Shown: positions 1 to 7,906 of the stretch, piece after piece
How the letters are laid out: each line of letters opens with the position of its first letter
Numbering within the stretch: the stretch's first letter is position 1
Origin: Streptomyces aureus
GTDB lineage: Bacteria > Actinomycetota > Actinomycetes > Streptomycetales > Streptomycetaceae
Length of the DNA stretch: 64,000 nt
Assembly (NCBI RefSeq): GCF_000725495.1
Contig: NZ_KL647040.1
Coordinates: forward strand, 1 to 64,000
Direction: 5' to 3'
Made by a program: the position numbers and the translations under genes
Notes under the pieces: model-generated
Seen by the model: the letters and a program-made list of their open reading frames with translations, nothing else
Databases searched by the model: none
What the model was told of the DNA's origin: nothing

Positions 1-99
1 GGCCGCATCGCCAACACGCTCAAGAACACCGGCGACACCCCCGCCCTGACCATCCACGCCACCACCGCCCACGGCGACATCACCGCCAACAGCCTGTGA
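1..99 (+). CDS. C-terminal fragment of a DUF4097-type beta-repeat protein
   Basis: The window opens inside a plus-strand reading frame that runs from base 1 to a TGA at 97-99. The last 32 residues alternate polar and hydrophobic residues and end in TAHGDITANSL. That pattern matches the right-handed beta-repeat proteins of the DUF4097 (adhesin-like) group, which often sit directly upstream of DrrAB-type ABC exporters in streptomycetes. The 5' part lies outside the window, so the family call rests on the short tail plus context. The next gene begins 41 bases downstream, which suggests one transcript. Confidence 0.5.
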   Translation, partial: GRIANTLKNTGDTPALTIHATTAHGDITANSL

Positions 100-140
100 A
101 TCACGGCCACTTACGCCCCCGACGCAAGGAGAGCACCGCC

Positions 141-1238
141 ATGACCGGCCCGGCCATCGCCGCCCAGGGACTGCGCAAGTCCTACGGCGACAAGACCGTC
201 CTCGACGGCATCGACCTCACCGTCCCGGAAGGAACCATCTTCTGCCTGCTCGGCCCGAACGGTGCCGGCAAGACCACCGCCGTCAAGATCCTCTCCACGC
301 TCATCTCCCCGGGCGCCGGCTCCGGACCGGTCCACGTCGGCGGCCACGACCTCGCCACCCGGGCACAGGCCGCCCGCGCGGTCATCGGGGTCACCGGCCA
401 GTTCTCCGCCGTCGACGGCCTGATCACCGGCCGGGAGAACATGCTCCTCATGGCCGACCTGCACCACCTCTCGAAGGCCGAAGGGCGCCGCGTCACCTCC
501 GAACTCCTGGAACGCTTCGACCTCACCGAGGCCGCCGACAAGCCGGCCTCCACCTACTCCGGCGGCATGAAGCGCCGCCTCGACATCGCCATGACCCTGG
601 TCGGCGGCCCGAGCGTCATCTTCCTCGACGAGCCGACCACCGGCCTGGACCCGCGGTCCCGCCACACCATGTGGGGGATCATCCGCGAACTCGTCGCAGG
701 CGGCACCACGGTCTTCCTCACCACCCAGTACCTGGAGGAGGCCGACGAACTCGCCGACCACATCGCCGTCCTGGACGGCGGCAGGATCGCCGCCGAGGGC
801 ACCGCGGAGGAACTCAAACGGCTCGTCCCCGGCGGACACGTCCGCCTGCGCTTCACCGACCCCGCCGCCTACCGGAGCGCCGCCGCCTCCCTGGGCGAGG
901 CGTCACGCGACGACGAGGCCCTCGCCCTGCAACTGCCCAGCGACGGCAGCCAGCGCGACCTGCGGACCGTCCTCGACCGCCTGGACGCGGCCGGTGTCGA
1001 GGCCGACGAACTGACCGTGCACACCCCCGACCTCGACGACGTCTTCTTCGCCCTGACCGGCGGCGGCACCGTACCGAACCAGTCGAGCCGGCCGAACCGG
1101 ACGAGTGAGCCGAACGGGACCGAGCCGAACGGGACCGAATCGGACGGGACCGAGCCGAGCGTGACCGCCGAGCCCCATCTGACCGACAAGCCGAACCCGA
1201 CCGACAAGCCGAGCCTGCCCGAGGAGGCTGCACGATGA
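141..1238 (+). CDS. ABC transporter ATP-binding protein, DrrA (daunorubicin resistance) family
   Basis: Cytoplasmic ATPase of an ABC-2 exporter. From the chosen ATG (141, preceded by AAGGAGAG) the protein is 365 residues. Walker A GPNGAGKTT lies near residue 38, the signature YSGGMKRRLD in the middle, and Walker B VIFLDEPTTGLDP after it. The C-terminal DrrA extension ends in DDVFFALTG. An in-frame GTG at 96 overlaps the previous gene and lacks a ribosome site, so I rejected it. After the family domain there is an odd tail of about 55 residues, rich in N, G, T, E and P, with repeated EPNGT and TDKPN units. The stop overlaps the permease start (ATGA at 1235-1238), so the two are translationally coupled. 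Confidence 0.93.
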   Translation: MTGPAIAAQGLRKSYGDKTVLDGIDLTVPEGTIFCLLGPNGAGKTTAVKILSTLISPGAGSGPVHVGGHDLATRAQAARAVIGVTGQFSAVDGLITGRENMLLMADLHHLSKAEGRRVTSELLERFDLTEAADKPASTYSGGMKRRLDIAMTLVGGPSVIFLDEPTTGLDPRSRHTMWGIIRELVAGGTTVFLTTQYLEEADELADHIAVLDGGRIAAEGTAEELKRLVPGGHVRLRFTDPAAYRSAAASLGEASRDDEALALQLPSDGSQRDLRTVLDRLDAAGVEADELTVHTPDLDDVFFALTGGGTVPNQSSRPNRTSEPNGTEPNGTESDGTEPSVTAEPHLTDKPNPTDKPSLPEEAAR

Positions 1239-2011
1239 GCTCGATCTCCCTCGCCGTACGCGATTCGTCCACGATGTTGCGCCGCAACCTCCTGCACGCC
1301 CGCCGCTATCCCTCGCTCACGTTGAACCTGCTGCTCACCCCGGTGATGCTCCTGCTGCTGTTCGTCTACATCTTCGGCGACACGATGAGCGGTGGCGCGG
1401 GCCGCTCGGCCTACATCGCCTACATCGTCCCCGGCATCGTGCTGATGACCATCGGTTCCACCGTGGTCGGTACCGCCGTCTCGGTCGCCACCGACATGAA
1501 CGAGGGCATCATCGCCCGCTTTCGTACGATGGCCATCCACCGTGGCTCGATCATGTTCGGGCACGTCGTCGGCAGCGTGGTGCAGTCGCTGGTCAGCGTC
1601 GTCCTGGTCGGAGCCGTCGGTGTCGCGATGGGCTTCCGTTCCACCGGCGCCGGCGTCCTGGAATGGCTGGCGGCCTTCGGGCTGCTCGCCCTGTTCTCCC
1701 TGGCCTTCACCTGGATCGCGGTCGGCATGGGCATGGGCAGCCCCAACGCCGAGGCGGCCAGCAACAACGCCATGCCGCTGATCCTGTTGCCCCTGATCTC
1801 CAGCGCCTTCGTCCCGCTGGACTCCATGCCCGGCTGGTTCCAGCCGATCGCGCAGTACCAGCCCTTCACGCCCGCCATCGAAACCCTGCGCGGACTTCTC
1901 CTGGGCACCGGGATCGGCAACAACGGCTGGATCGCCGTGGCCTGGTGCCTGGGCCTGAGCGTCCTGGGATACCGCTGGTCGAAGGCCCAGTTCGACCGCG
2001 AGCCCAAGTAG
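1235..2011 (+). CDS. ABC-2 type transporter permease, DrrB family
   Basis: Membrane partner of the preceding ATPase, 258 residues. It has about six hydrophobic segments, starting around LLLTPVMLLLLFVYIFG. The family's central loop carries the IIARFRTMAI sequence, as in DrrB proteins, where a coupling helix contacts the ATPase. A C-terminal helix precedes the basic end (RWSKAQFDREPK). It starts within the ATPase stop codon (ATGA overlap). The pair probably exports a hydrophobic drug or metabolite; the substrate cannot be read from the sequence. Confidence 0.92.
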   Translation: MSSISLAVRDSSTMLRRNLLHARRYPSLTLNLLLTPVMLLLLFVYIFGDTMSGGAGRSAYIAYIVPGIVLMTIGSTVVGTAVSVATDMNEGIIARFRTMAIHRGSIMFGHVVGSVVQSLVSVVLVGAVGVAMGFRSTGAGVLEWLAAFGLLALFSLAFTWIAVGMGMGSPNAEAASNNAMPLILLPLISSAFVPLDSMPGWFQPIAQYQPFTPAIETLRGLLLGTGIGNNGWIAVAWCLGLSVLGYRWSKAQFDREPK

Positions 2012-2141
2012 TCCGTCACCGGCAGCGGAGCACGGCCGCCCCTGCGAAGGAGTATCGCCCAGCGCCGCATGACAACTGTCATGCCGAAGGACGTACACCG
2101 GACACTGGGGTGCGGGGGAGTCCCCGGCCTACCTTCTTCCC

Positions 2142-2492
2142 ATGAAGAAGACAGCGGGCACGCAGCAGAAGACCGACGTCAAGGTGAGCCTGATCGGTGG
2201 TCACCGGCTCGAGGGCGAGACCCTGCACGAGCGCACGGTCACCGCCTCGCTCATCGGCGGCGCCGACGTCGACCTCACCGGCATCGACATACCCGACGGC
2301 GCCGAACTGCGCATCACCAAGCTGAGCCTGATCGGCGGCGTCAGCCTCAAGGTCCGTCCCGATGTCGTCGTGGAGGTGCACGGGATCCGCCTGGGCGGGG
2401 TCAAGGACGCCGGCCCGGACCGGCCGGGCGGGCCGACGGTCCGCATCGACGCCTGGGGCCTGCTGGGCGGAGTGAGCGTCACCCGCGGGTGA
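2142..2492 (+). CDS. Small LiaF C-terminal-like (cell-wall-active antibiotic response) protein
   Basis: A 116-residue soluble protein with four related strands: VSLIGG, ASLIGGADVDL, LSLIGGVSLKV and GLLGGVSVTRG. This glycine-ended beta-repeat is characteristic of the C-terminal domain of LiaF/VraT-type proteins and of DUF1707-associated small proteins in actinomycetes. There is no transmembrane segment or DUF1707 domain, so only the beta-repeat module is present. It may bind a membrane-stress sensor as LiaF does, but that is inference. The ATG at 2142 is preceded by only a weak purine stretch. It converges on the minus-strand lipoprotein gene 27 bases away. Confidence 0.7.
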   Translation: MKKTAGTQQKTDVKVSLIGGHRLEGETLHERTVTASLIGGADVDLTGIDIPDGAELRITKLSLIGGVSLKVRPDVVVEVHGIRLGGVKDAGPDRPGGPTVRIDAWGLLGGVSVTRG

Positions 2493-2519
2493 GGCCGGGC
2501 CACGAGGGGCCCGGCGCGC

Positions 2520-3071
2520 TCAACAGCCGCTGCCCGTGGGGGCGAACTCCAGGTGGGCGCGCTCGTCCGCGCCGACGGCCGAGTGGTAGGTCGTCGGGGT
2601 GACCTGGAACCAGACGTCGTCCTTCTTCGGGTCGCCGCCGACGTCGTCCAGACGCACACACCACCGCTCCGGCCGGACGACGCGCCGGTAGGTCTGAGTC
2701 CCGGTGCGGACCTTCTCGCAGCTCGTCGAGTGATCGGTGGAGTACCAGCTGCGGCTGCGGCGCTTGGTGCCCGAGCCGGTGGTGGTCGTGTGCTTGACCC
2801 GGTGTGTCGTGGTGGTGCACTTCTTCGTCATGCGCGGCCGCGTGGCCAGGGTGGTCTGCGCGGCGCGGTGGCGGACCTGGTCCCGCACGCCGACGACGCT
2901 CGGGTCCTCCGTGGCGGTGGTGGCGGGCTGCCCGGCGGTGCTCCCGTCGTCCTGACCGGCGTCCAGCGCGTGGTTCGAGACCTCGTCGTGCGTGTCGCCG
3001 CCCTGGCCGCACGCGCCGAGCCCGGCTATCAGAACGGCCGTCACGGCGGCCGTCACAAGTCGCTTGAACAT
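2520..3071 (-). CDS. Putative lipoprotein, unknown function
   Basis: A 183-residue protein beginning MFKRLVTAAV, with a hydrophobic signal and a lipobox LGAC (Cys near residue 24), so it should be a membrane-anchored lipoprotein. A low-complexity linker rich in D, T and Q follows. Next comes a basic, threonine-rich region (CTTTTHRVKHTTTTG) and a compact C-terminal domain with several Cys residues and a WFQVTP motif. The start at 3071 is supported by AGGGAAG eight bases upstream; the longer upstream frame lacks a signal sequence. I do not recognise a named family. Confidence 0.75.
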   Translation of the reverse strand: MFKRLVTAAVTAVLIAGLGACGQGGDTHDEVSNHALDAGQDDGSTAGQPATTATEDPSVVGVRDQVRHRAAQTTLATRPRMTKKCTTTTHRVKHTTTTGSGTKRRSRSWYSTDHSTSCEKVRTGTQTYRRVVRPERWCVRLDDVGGDPKKDDVWFQVTPTTYHSAVGADERAHLEFAPTGSGC

Positions 3072-3301
3072 GTCTTCCCTCGTGATCAACGGCCCGCAGC
3101 GTAACGGATCACCGCGCGGAACCGGACGGCAGGGCGCGAGCGGGACCCGGCGGGCGTGGGGAGGGGCACGGGGCCGGCACCACGAGGTCCCGGGAGCCCC
3201 GTTGGCGGGCGACTCGTCTGTTCGAGTGCCAGTGCTCAAGTCGGGCCCTCCGACGGTCGATGCCTTCGCCGGAAGAGCAAGATCGAGAAGGGCTGGACAG
3301 C

Positions 3302-3961
3302 GTGACATCAGCCGGGATGCGGCGGTCTCTTGACCCCCTTGTGGTCGCCGTCGAGGAACTGCGGGCCGGGCGGCCGGTCGTCGTGGTCGACGACGAGGAG
3401 CGGGAGAACGAGGGCGACCTGGTGATGGCGGCCCAGTTCGCCACGGCCCAGGCCATCGGCTTCTTCGTCCGCTTCACCAGCGGGCTGCTGTGCGTCCCGA
3501 TGCCCGGTGACATCGCCGACCGGCTCCAGTTGCCGCTGATGGTGGAACCCGACCCGGACACGGATCCGCTGGACACCACCGCGTACACCGTCTCCGTAGA
3601 TGCGGCCGGCACCGGTTCGGGGATCTCGGCCGCCGACCGGGCCGCGACCGCCCGGGCATTGGCCGACGCCTCGACCCAGCCCGGACAACTGGTCCGCCCC
3701 GGGCACATGTTCCCGCTGCGGGCCCGCCCCGGCGGGGTCGCCGAGCGCCGCGGTCACACCGAGGCCACCGTCGACCTGCTGCGTCTGGCCGGCCTGGCGC
3801 CGGTCGGGGTCATCAGCGAGATCTGCGAGGACGACGGTTCCCTCGCCCGTTTCGCGACACTGCGCGCCTTCGCCGACGAACACCGGCTGGCGCTGGTCTC
3901 CGTCGAGCAGCTCGCCCGGCACCTGCGCGACAGCGACCCCGCAACCCCGGCGGCGGTGTGA
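3302..3961 (+). CDS. ribB: 3,4-dihydroxy-2-butanone 4-phosphate synthase
   Basis: Converts ribulose 5-phosphate to 3,4-dihydroxy-2-butanone 4-phosphate plus formate, giving the four-carbon unit of the riboflavin ring. The Mg-binding signature DDEERENEGDLV and the downstream ERRGHTEATVDL motif are both intact. From the GTG at 3302 the protein has 219 residues, close to stand-alone RibB. GAGAAGG lies upstream of this GTG; an ATG at 3260 adds 14 residues and an ATG at 3317 removes 5. It is unusual for actinobacteria in being an unfused RibB rather than RibBA, and no other rib genes are near. It overlaps the next gene (GTGA), so the HAD phosphatase probably works with it. Confidence 0.93.
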   Translation: MTSAGMRRSLDPLVVAVEELRAGRPVVVVDDEERENEGDLVMAAQFATAQAIGFFVRFTSGLLCVPMPGDIADRLQLPLMVEPDPDTDPLDTTAYTVSVDAAGTGSGISAADRAATARALADASTQPGQLVRPGHMFPLRARPGGVAERRGHTEATVDLLRLAGLAPVGVISEICEDDGSLARFATLRAFADEHRLALVSVEQLARHLRDSDPATPAAV

Positions 3962-4665
3962 ACCGGGTGCTGCGCGCCACGGTCTTCGATCTCGACGACA
4001 CCCTGATCGACACCGGCCGGGCCTGGGAACGCGTCTGCGCCGACTTCACCGCCCGGCACGGTCACGTGTGGCGGCCCCAGGACGGCATCGCCCTGCACGG
4101 CAACGGCCACTGGGCTTCCTACGTCGCCGATCTGTGCGGCGGGGCCGTGGAGACCGCCGAGGTCGTCGAGACATGTACCCGGGTGATGGCCGAGAACTGT
4201 GCGGCCGGTCGCATCCGGGCACTGCCGGGAGCCGTCGAGCTGTTCCGTGAGGCCGGCCGCCACGGACCCGTCGCGGTGGCCACCGCCAGCCCGCGTCTCT
4301 TCGTACTCGCCGCCCTCCAGCACCTCGGTCTGGCCTCCGGCGTGACCGCCGTGGTGTGCGGCGAGGACGTCGCCCGGGTCAAACCGGCCCCCGACCCGTA
4401 CTTGCACGCGGCCGCCGCTCTGGGCCTCTCGCCGTCGTGCTGCCTGGCGGTCGAGGACTCCCCGAACGGCATCCGCTCCGCGGCCGCCGCGGGCATGCCC
4501 GTCCTCGCCATCCCCCGTGACGGCATGCACCTTCCCGCGGACCTGGCCCGCCTGCCCCTGGCCCGAGCCCGCGACGCGGTCCACGCTCTGCCGACACTCA
4601 TCCGACTGTTCGGCCGCCGCCCCGAACCGGCACTCCCGGGAAGGCGGTCCGACGCGATCGGGTGA
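3958..4665 (+). CDS. HAD-superfamily phosphatase coupled to ribB
   Basis: A 235-residue haloacid-dehalogenase phosphatase. Motif I is DLDDTLIDT with both catalytic Asp residues; motif II is ATAS; motif III Lys lies in VKPAPDPY; motif IV is VEDSPNGIRSA. The cap insertion between motifs I and II places it in subfamily I (beta-phosphoglucomutase-like). The GTG start at 3958 overlaps the ribB stop, so both are made from one mRNA. It could dephosphorylate the pyrimidine intermediate of riboflavin synthesis, a step served by promiscuous HAD enzymes, or the RibB product itself. The substrate is inference from coupling. Confidence 0.88.
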   Translation: MNRVLRATVFDLDDTLIDTGRAWERVCADFTARHGHVWRPQDGIALHGNGHWASYVADLCGGAVETAEVVETCTRVMAENCAAGRIRALPGAVELFREAGRHGPVAVATASPRLFVLAALQHLGLASGVTAVVCGEDVARVKPAPDPYLHAAAALGLSPSCCLAVEDSPNGIRSAAAAGMPVLAIPRDGMHLPADLARLPLARARDAVHALPTLIRLFGRRPEPALPGRRSDAIG

Positions 4666-4835
4666 GCCCGCCGCCGGGGCCGACGGCCCTCGTCACCAGG
4701 GCGCGCCCGCTGCCGTGGCCCGGCGCGCCCCCGTTGCGGCCTGGGAGTGCCGACCCCGTCCGCGGGCTCGTGCCCGGTGCAGGAGACCGCGGCCGGTCGG
4801 ACCCGGGACGCCGTGCGGGGCGAGTCCCGCCCCCT

Positions 4836-5636
4836 TCAGCCCTCGCTCGTGTACTCCATGAACCAGTGGGTGTCGAAGTAGCCCGCCATCGTGTACGGGT
4901 GGTGCGGGTCGACGAGGATGCGGCAGACGAACTCCGCCGCCCGGCAGTCGAAGGAGGTGTCCTCGTTGTCGAAGGACCGGACGACGACGGGCCAGCGGTC
5001 CGGGTCGTCCCCGTCGGTTCTCCAGCAGTACAGGTCCTCGTGCTCCGTGCCGCCCCACATCAGCAGCCCGTCCTGCCGCAGATGCGTGGACGGTTCCTGG
5101 TCCAGGTCCAGATATCCGTCGAAGCCGCCGGGGCCGAACGTCTCGACCATCCGCTTGTAGTCGCCGGGAAGCGCGGTGCCCAGACGTGACTCCACCGCCG
5201 CCCAGTCCACGTCCGGACGCCGGGTGACGGGCTCCGCCCAGCCGGTGATCCCGATGAGCCGCTCCACCCAGTCGACGTCCTCGCCCGGAGCCACCGCCAG
5301 GGGTTCGGGCACCTGTCGGCGGGCGGTCACGAGCACGGGCCGCTCGATCCCCTCCGCATCCCGTGCCGCACCCGTGCCGATCCACTGGTCCCCGTAGGCC
5401 CACGCCCGCATCCTCACGGTCCGGTCCCCGAAGGGAAGGAGGAGATCCGTGCCTTTGGACGCGTCGGCCGTCGGGTCGGTGAATCCGTCCAGGACGAGCG
5501 TGCGCGCGGCGCCGTATCTGTCCGACAGCAGTCCGGCCAGACCCTGCCGGTCCACGTCGTCGGGCAGATACATGTGGCCGGCACCCGGGCCGAGTCGGTC
5601 CAGGAGGTCGTTGACGATCGCTTGGGTGAGCTCCAT
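4836..5636 (-). CDS. SMI1/KNR4-family protein
   Basis: A 266-residue cytoplasmic protein. The C-terminal half carries the SMI1/KNR4 (SUKH) pattern: DWAAVESRLGTALPGDYK, then GGFDGYLDLDQE and a late WPVVVRS strand. SUKH proteins are commonly immunity proteins to polymorphic toxins, but many streptomycete copies stand alone; no toxin gene is adjacent. The N-terminal half is not recognised. The start at 5636 follows a weak ribosome site. It is transcribed divergently from the ArsR-type regulator and shares a 126-bp spacer with it. Confidence 0.8.
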   Translation of the reverse strand: MELTQAIVNDLLDRLGPGAGHMYLPDDVDRQGLAGLLSDRYGAARTLVLDGFTDPTADASKGTDLLLPFGDRTVRMRAWAYGDQWIGTGAARDAEGIERPVLVTARRQVPEPLAVAPGEDVDWVERLIGITGWAEPVTRRPDVDWAAVESRLGTALPGDYKRMVETFGPGGFDGYLDLDQEPSTHLRQDGLLMWGGTEHEDLYCWRTDGDDPDRWPVVVRSFDNEDTSFDCRAAEFVCRILVDPHHPYTMAGYFDTHWFMEYTSEG

Positions 5637-5731
5637 GACGGACAGTCAAGCGCACCGCACTGACAACGGGTACGGCGCTCGCACGGCCTGTTTCAGGCCC
5701 GCCCCCAAAAGGCGTACGGAAACCTCTTGCG

Positions 5732-5757
5732 CAATGGTCAAGAATCGTTGACCATTG
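5732..5757. promoter_or_regulatory. Perfect 10-bp inverted repeat, operator for the ArsR-type regulator
   Basis: CAATGGTCAA at 5732-5741 and TTGACCATTG at 5748-5757 are exact reverse complements around a 6-base centre. The site ends five bases before the ATG of the ArsR-type gene and lies in the divergent spacer. It is therefore placed to control the regulator/MFS operon and possibly the SUKH gene. Confidence 0.75.
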
Positions 5758-5762
5758 AGCAC

Positions 5763-6302
5763 ATGCCTGAAGACGACCTTCCCGAGACGCTCCACGTCAC
5801 CTCCGCCGAACAACTGCGCGCGGTCTCCAACCTCACGCGTCACCGGATCATGGCCATGCTCCGTTTCGAGCCGGCGACGATCACCCAGATCGCCGAGCGC
5901 GTGGGCCTGGCGAAGGGGAGCTCCAGCTACCACGTGCGGCTCCTGGAGCGGGCCGGCCTCGTGAAGGTGGTGCGGACGCGGAAGGTACGCGGGGTCACCG
6001 AGCGGTACTACGCGATCGCCGCGCGGTCGATCGTGCTGCCCGAGCCGGGCGAGGGGCAGCCCGACGTGCTGATGCGGAACGCGGTGGCCGACCTCGAAGC
6101 GGCGTCGGCGGACAGTGAGCGGCACGTGCGGATGGCGCACCTGCGGCTCACCGAGGAGCAGTACGAGGAGTTGGGGGCCCGGCTGGAGGAACTGGCCGAC
6201 GAATACCGGCAGTTGTCGGACCCTTCGCTGCCGGACGCGTCGCTCGTCTTCGCGCTGTTCCGGCCGGCGCCTCGTAACCAGGGCGGGAGTGATGGCGAAT
6301 GA
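5763..6302 (+). CDS. ArsR-type winged-helix transcriptional regulator
   Basis: A 179-residue regulator from the ATG at 5763 (MPEDDL). The winged helix spans about residues 15-90: RHRIMAML, ITQIAERVGLAKGSSSYHV (recognition helix) and the wing around VRTRKVRGVTERYY. The C-terminal part is mostly helical. No metal-binding Cys cluster is visible, so it probably senses a drug-like ligand. The upstream TTG at 5727 would place the palindromic operator inside the coding region, so I preferred 5763. Its stop overlaps the MFS start (ATGA), making it the likely local repressor of that exporter. Confidence 0.88.
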   Translation: MPEDDLPETLHVTSAEQLRAVSNLTRHRIMAMLRFEPATITQIAERVGLAKGSSSYHVRLLERAGLVKVVRTRKVRGVTERYYAIAARSIVLPEPGEGQPDVLMRNAVADLEAASADSERHVRMAHLRLTEEQYEELGARLEELADEYRQLSDPSLPDASLVFALFRPAPRNQGGSDGE

Positions 6303-7588
6303 GCACCGACATGAAGAAGTTGCCGGCCGGGTTCGGGCGCCTGTGGACCGCGCAGACGGTGTCCTCGCTCGGTGACGGAGTCACCCATGCCGCGCTGCCG
6401 CTGCTCGCGCTGACACTCACACGCGATCCGATGGCTTTGGCCGTCGTCACGGCGGCAGGGACGCTCCCCTGGGTGCTCTTCGGGGTCCTCGGCGGCGCGC
6501 TGGTGGACCGCTGGGACCGCCGGAGCACGATGTGGATCGCGGACGCGCTGCGGGCGGTGCTGCTCGCGATACCGGCGGTGGCGTCCGTACTCGACCTGCT
6601 GAGCGTTCCGCTGCTCGCGGCCGTCACCTTCCTCCTCGGCCTCGGCGGGCTCCTCTTCGACACGGCGGCCACGGCCTACCTGCCGGATCTCCTCGGCCGA
6701 GACCCCGCGCTCCTGGAACGCGCCAACTCCCGTCTGCGCGGCGCTCAGACGGCCGCGTCCGGCTTCGTGGGCCCGCCCGCAGGCAGCGCCCTGCTCGCGC
6801 TCGGCCGGGCGGTTCCGCTGGTCGCCGACGCGGTGTCGTTCGCGCTCTCCGCCCTGCTCGTACGATCGCTGCCCGCCGTGCCCCGGTCCGTACCGGAGGC
6901 CCGCGAGTCGCTGCTCCGGCAGGCGCGGTCCGGTGCGGCGTACGTCTTCCGGGACCGGCTGCTGCTCGGGCTCGCGCTCCGCCCCGCGGTCGGGAACATC
7001 GCCTTCCTGGCCGTCGAGACCGTACTCGCCCTCTTCGCGCACGACCGTCTCGCCGTCGACAACGTCGGATACGGTCTGCTGCTCACGGCGGAGGCCACGG
7101 GCGGCCTGCTCGGCGCGGGCATCGCCACCTTCCTCGGCCGGCGGCTGGGTACCGGCACCGCGCTGACCTGCACGGCCGCGGTCGAGGGGCTGGCCATCCT
7201 GGGACTCGCCTCCGCGGGCAACGCGTACGTGGCCGGCCTCGCGCTCGCCGTCTGCGGTGCGGGCATGGGCGCCACGATGGTGCTCGGGCCCTCCCTCCGG
7301 CAGGCGATCGTCCCGGCCCATCTGATGGGCCGCGTCGCCTCCACCTCCCGCATGCTCGCCATGTGCGCCGCGCCGTTCGGCGCGTTCCTCGGCGGCTGGC
7401 TGGCCACCGCCTACGACCTGCGCACCCCGCTCTACGTCGCCGCCGGGCTCCTGCTCACCATGACCGCCGTGACGGCCACCATGACCAGCAACCGCCGGGT
7501 CGAGGCGGCGCTGAAGGCCGCGGCACCCGCCGACGATCCCGGGCCCGCGCAAGAGGCGGAACCCGTCCGGCAAGGGGCATCCGACTAG
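6299..7588 (+). CDS. MFS transporter (efflux-type, 12 TM)
   Basis: A 429-residue major facilitator protein with about 12 hydrophobic segments. The motif-A-like loop GGALVDRWDRRSTMW follows the second helix, and there is a repeat-related loop in the second half. The N-terminus FGRLWTAQTVSSLGDGV is typical of the enterobactin-exporter-like MFS group. It is coupled to the ArsR-type repressor by an ATGA overlap, the usual arrangement for a regulated drug exporter. The TAG stop forms part of the CTAG boundary of the adjacent inverted-repeat element, so the C-terminus may have been set by that insertion. Confidence 0.92.
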   Translation: MSTDMKKLPAGFGRLWTAQTVSSLGDGVTHAALPLLALTLTRDPMALAVVTAAGTLPWVLFGVLGGALVDRWDRRSTMWIADALRAVLLAIPAVASVLDLLSVPLLAAVTFLLGLGGLLFDTAATAYLPDLLGRDPALLERANSRLRGAQTAASGFVGPPAGSALLALGRAVPLVADAVSFALSALLVRSLPAVPRSVPEARESLLRQARSGAAYVFRDRLLLGLALRPAVGNIAFLAVETVLALFAHDRLAVDNVGYGLLLTAEATGGLLGAGIATFLGRRLGTGTALTCTAAVEGLAILGLASAGNAYVAGLALAVCGAGMGATMVLGPSLRQAIVPAHLMGRVASTSRMLAMCAAPFGAFLGGWLATAYDLRTPLYVAAGLLLTMTAVTATMTSNRRVEAALKAAAPADDPGPAQEAEPVRQGASD

Positions 7589-7764
7589 GGCGTGTTGCGA
7601 AAGTCCCGTCGTCCGCCCGAAGGGCGGGCCGCGCGGCGTCAGGTGCGTGCTCTCGGCGTGCCGGGCGGAAGCCCTCGTACTGGATGTACTTGGGCTTTCG
7701 CCCGGTGCGGCGAGAGTGCGTGCATGGCGTCGCGCGGCAGGCGGGACTTTCGCAACACGCCCTA
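7585..7764. mobile_element. MITE-like element with 24-bp perfect terminal inverted repeats
   Basis: The left end, CTAGGGCGTGTTGCGAAAGT and on to 7608, is repeated exactly in reverse complement at 7741-7764, apart from the innermost base. Each end includes CTAG, which could be a target duplication or part of the ends. The interior is also broadly self-complementary, with arms around GCGCGGCGTC and GTGCGTGC meeting near 7675-7690. The whole 180 bp could therefore fold into one long hairpin. It encodes no protein. The form fits a non-autonomous relative of an IS5-type element; the family is inferred. Confidence 0.75.
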
Positions 7765-7779
7765 GGCGTTCACGCTCCG

Positions 7780-7821
7780 ACCGACCCCTTCCTGGTCAAC
7801 AAGGGCCTCGTAGGGGTCGGT
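7780..7821. terminator. Stem-loop, possible terminator after the MFS gene
   Basis: ACCGACCCCT at 7780-7789 pairs exactly with AGGGGTCGGT at 7812-7821 across a 22-base loop. It lies beyond the MITE-like element and before the next plus-strand gene. There is no U-tract, which is common for streptomycete terminators, so the role is uncertain. Confidence 0.4.
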
Positions 7822-7906
7822 TCGTGCTGCGAATGTGCCCCGACCGTGTCCGGAACTGTGGCTTCCATCATGGCGGGCTGTGATCTTGACCTGATGAGAT
7901 CACCGG

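Noticed and set aside
3072..3301. Possible FMN riboswitch before ribB
   Set aside because: The conserved RFN-element blocks are not present in the spacer.
4836..5636. SUKH protein as immunity gene of a toxin system
   Set aside because: No polymorphic toxin or secretion gene is adjacent, so only the domain is reported.
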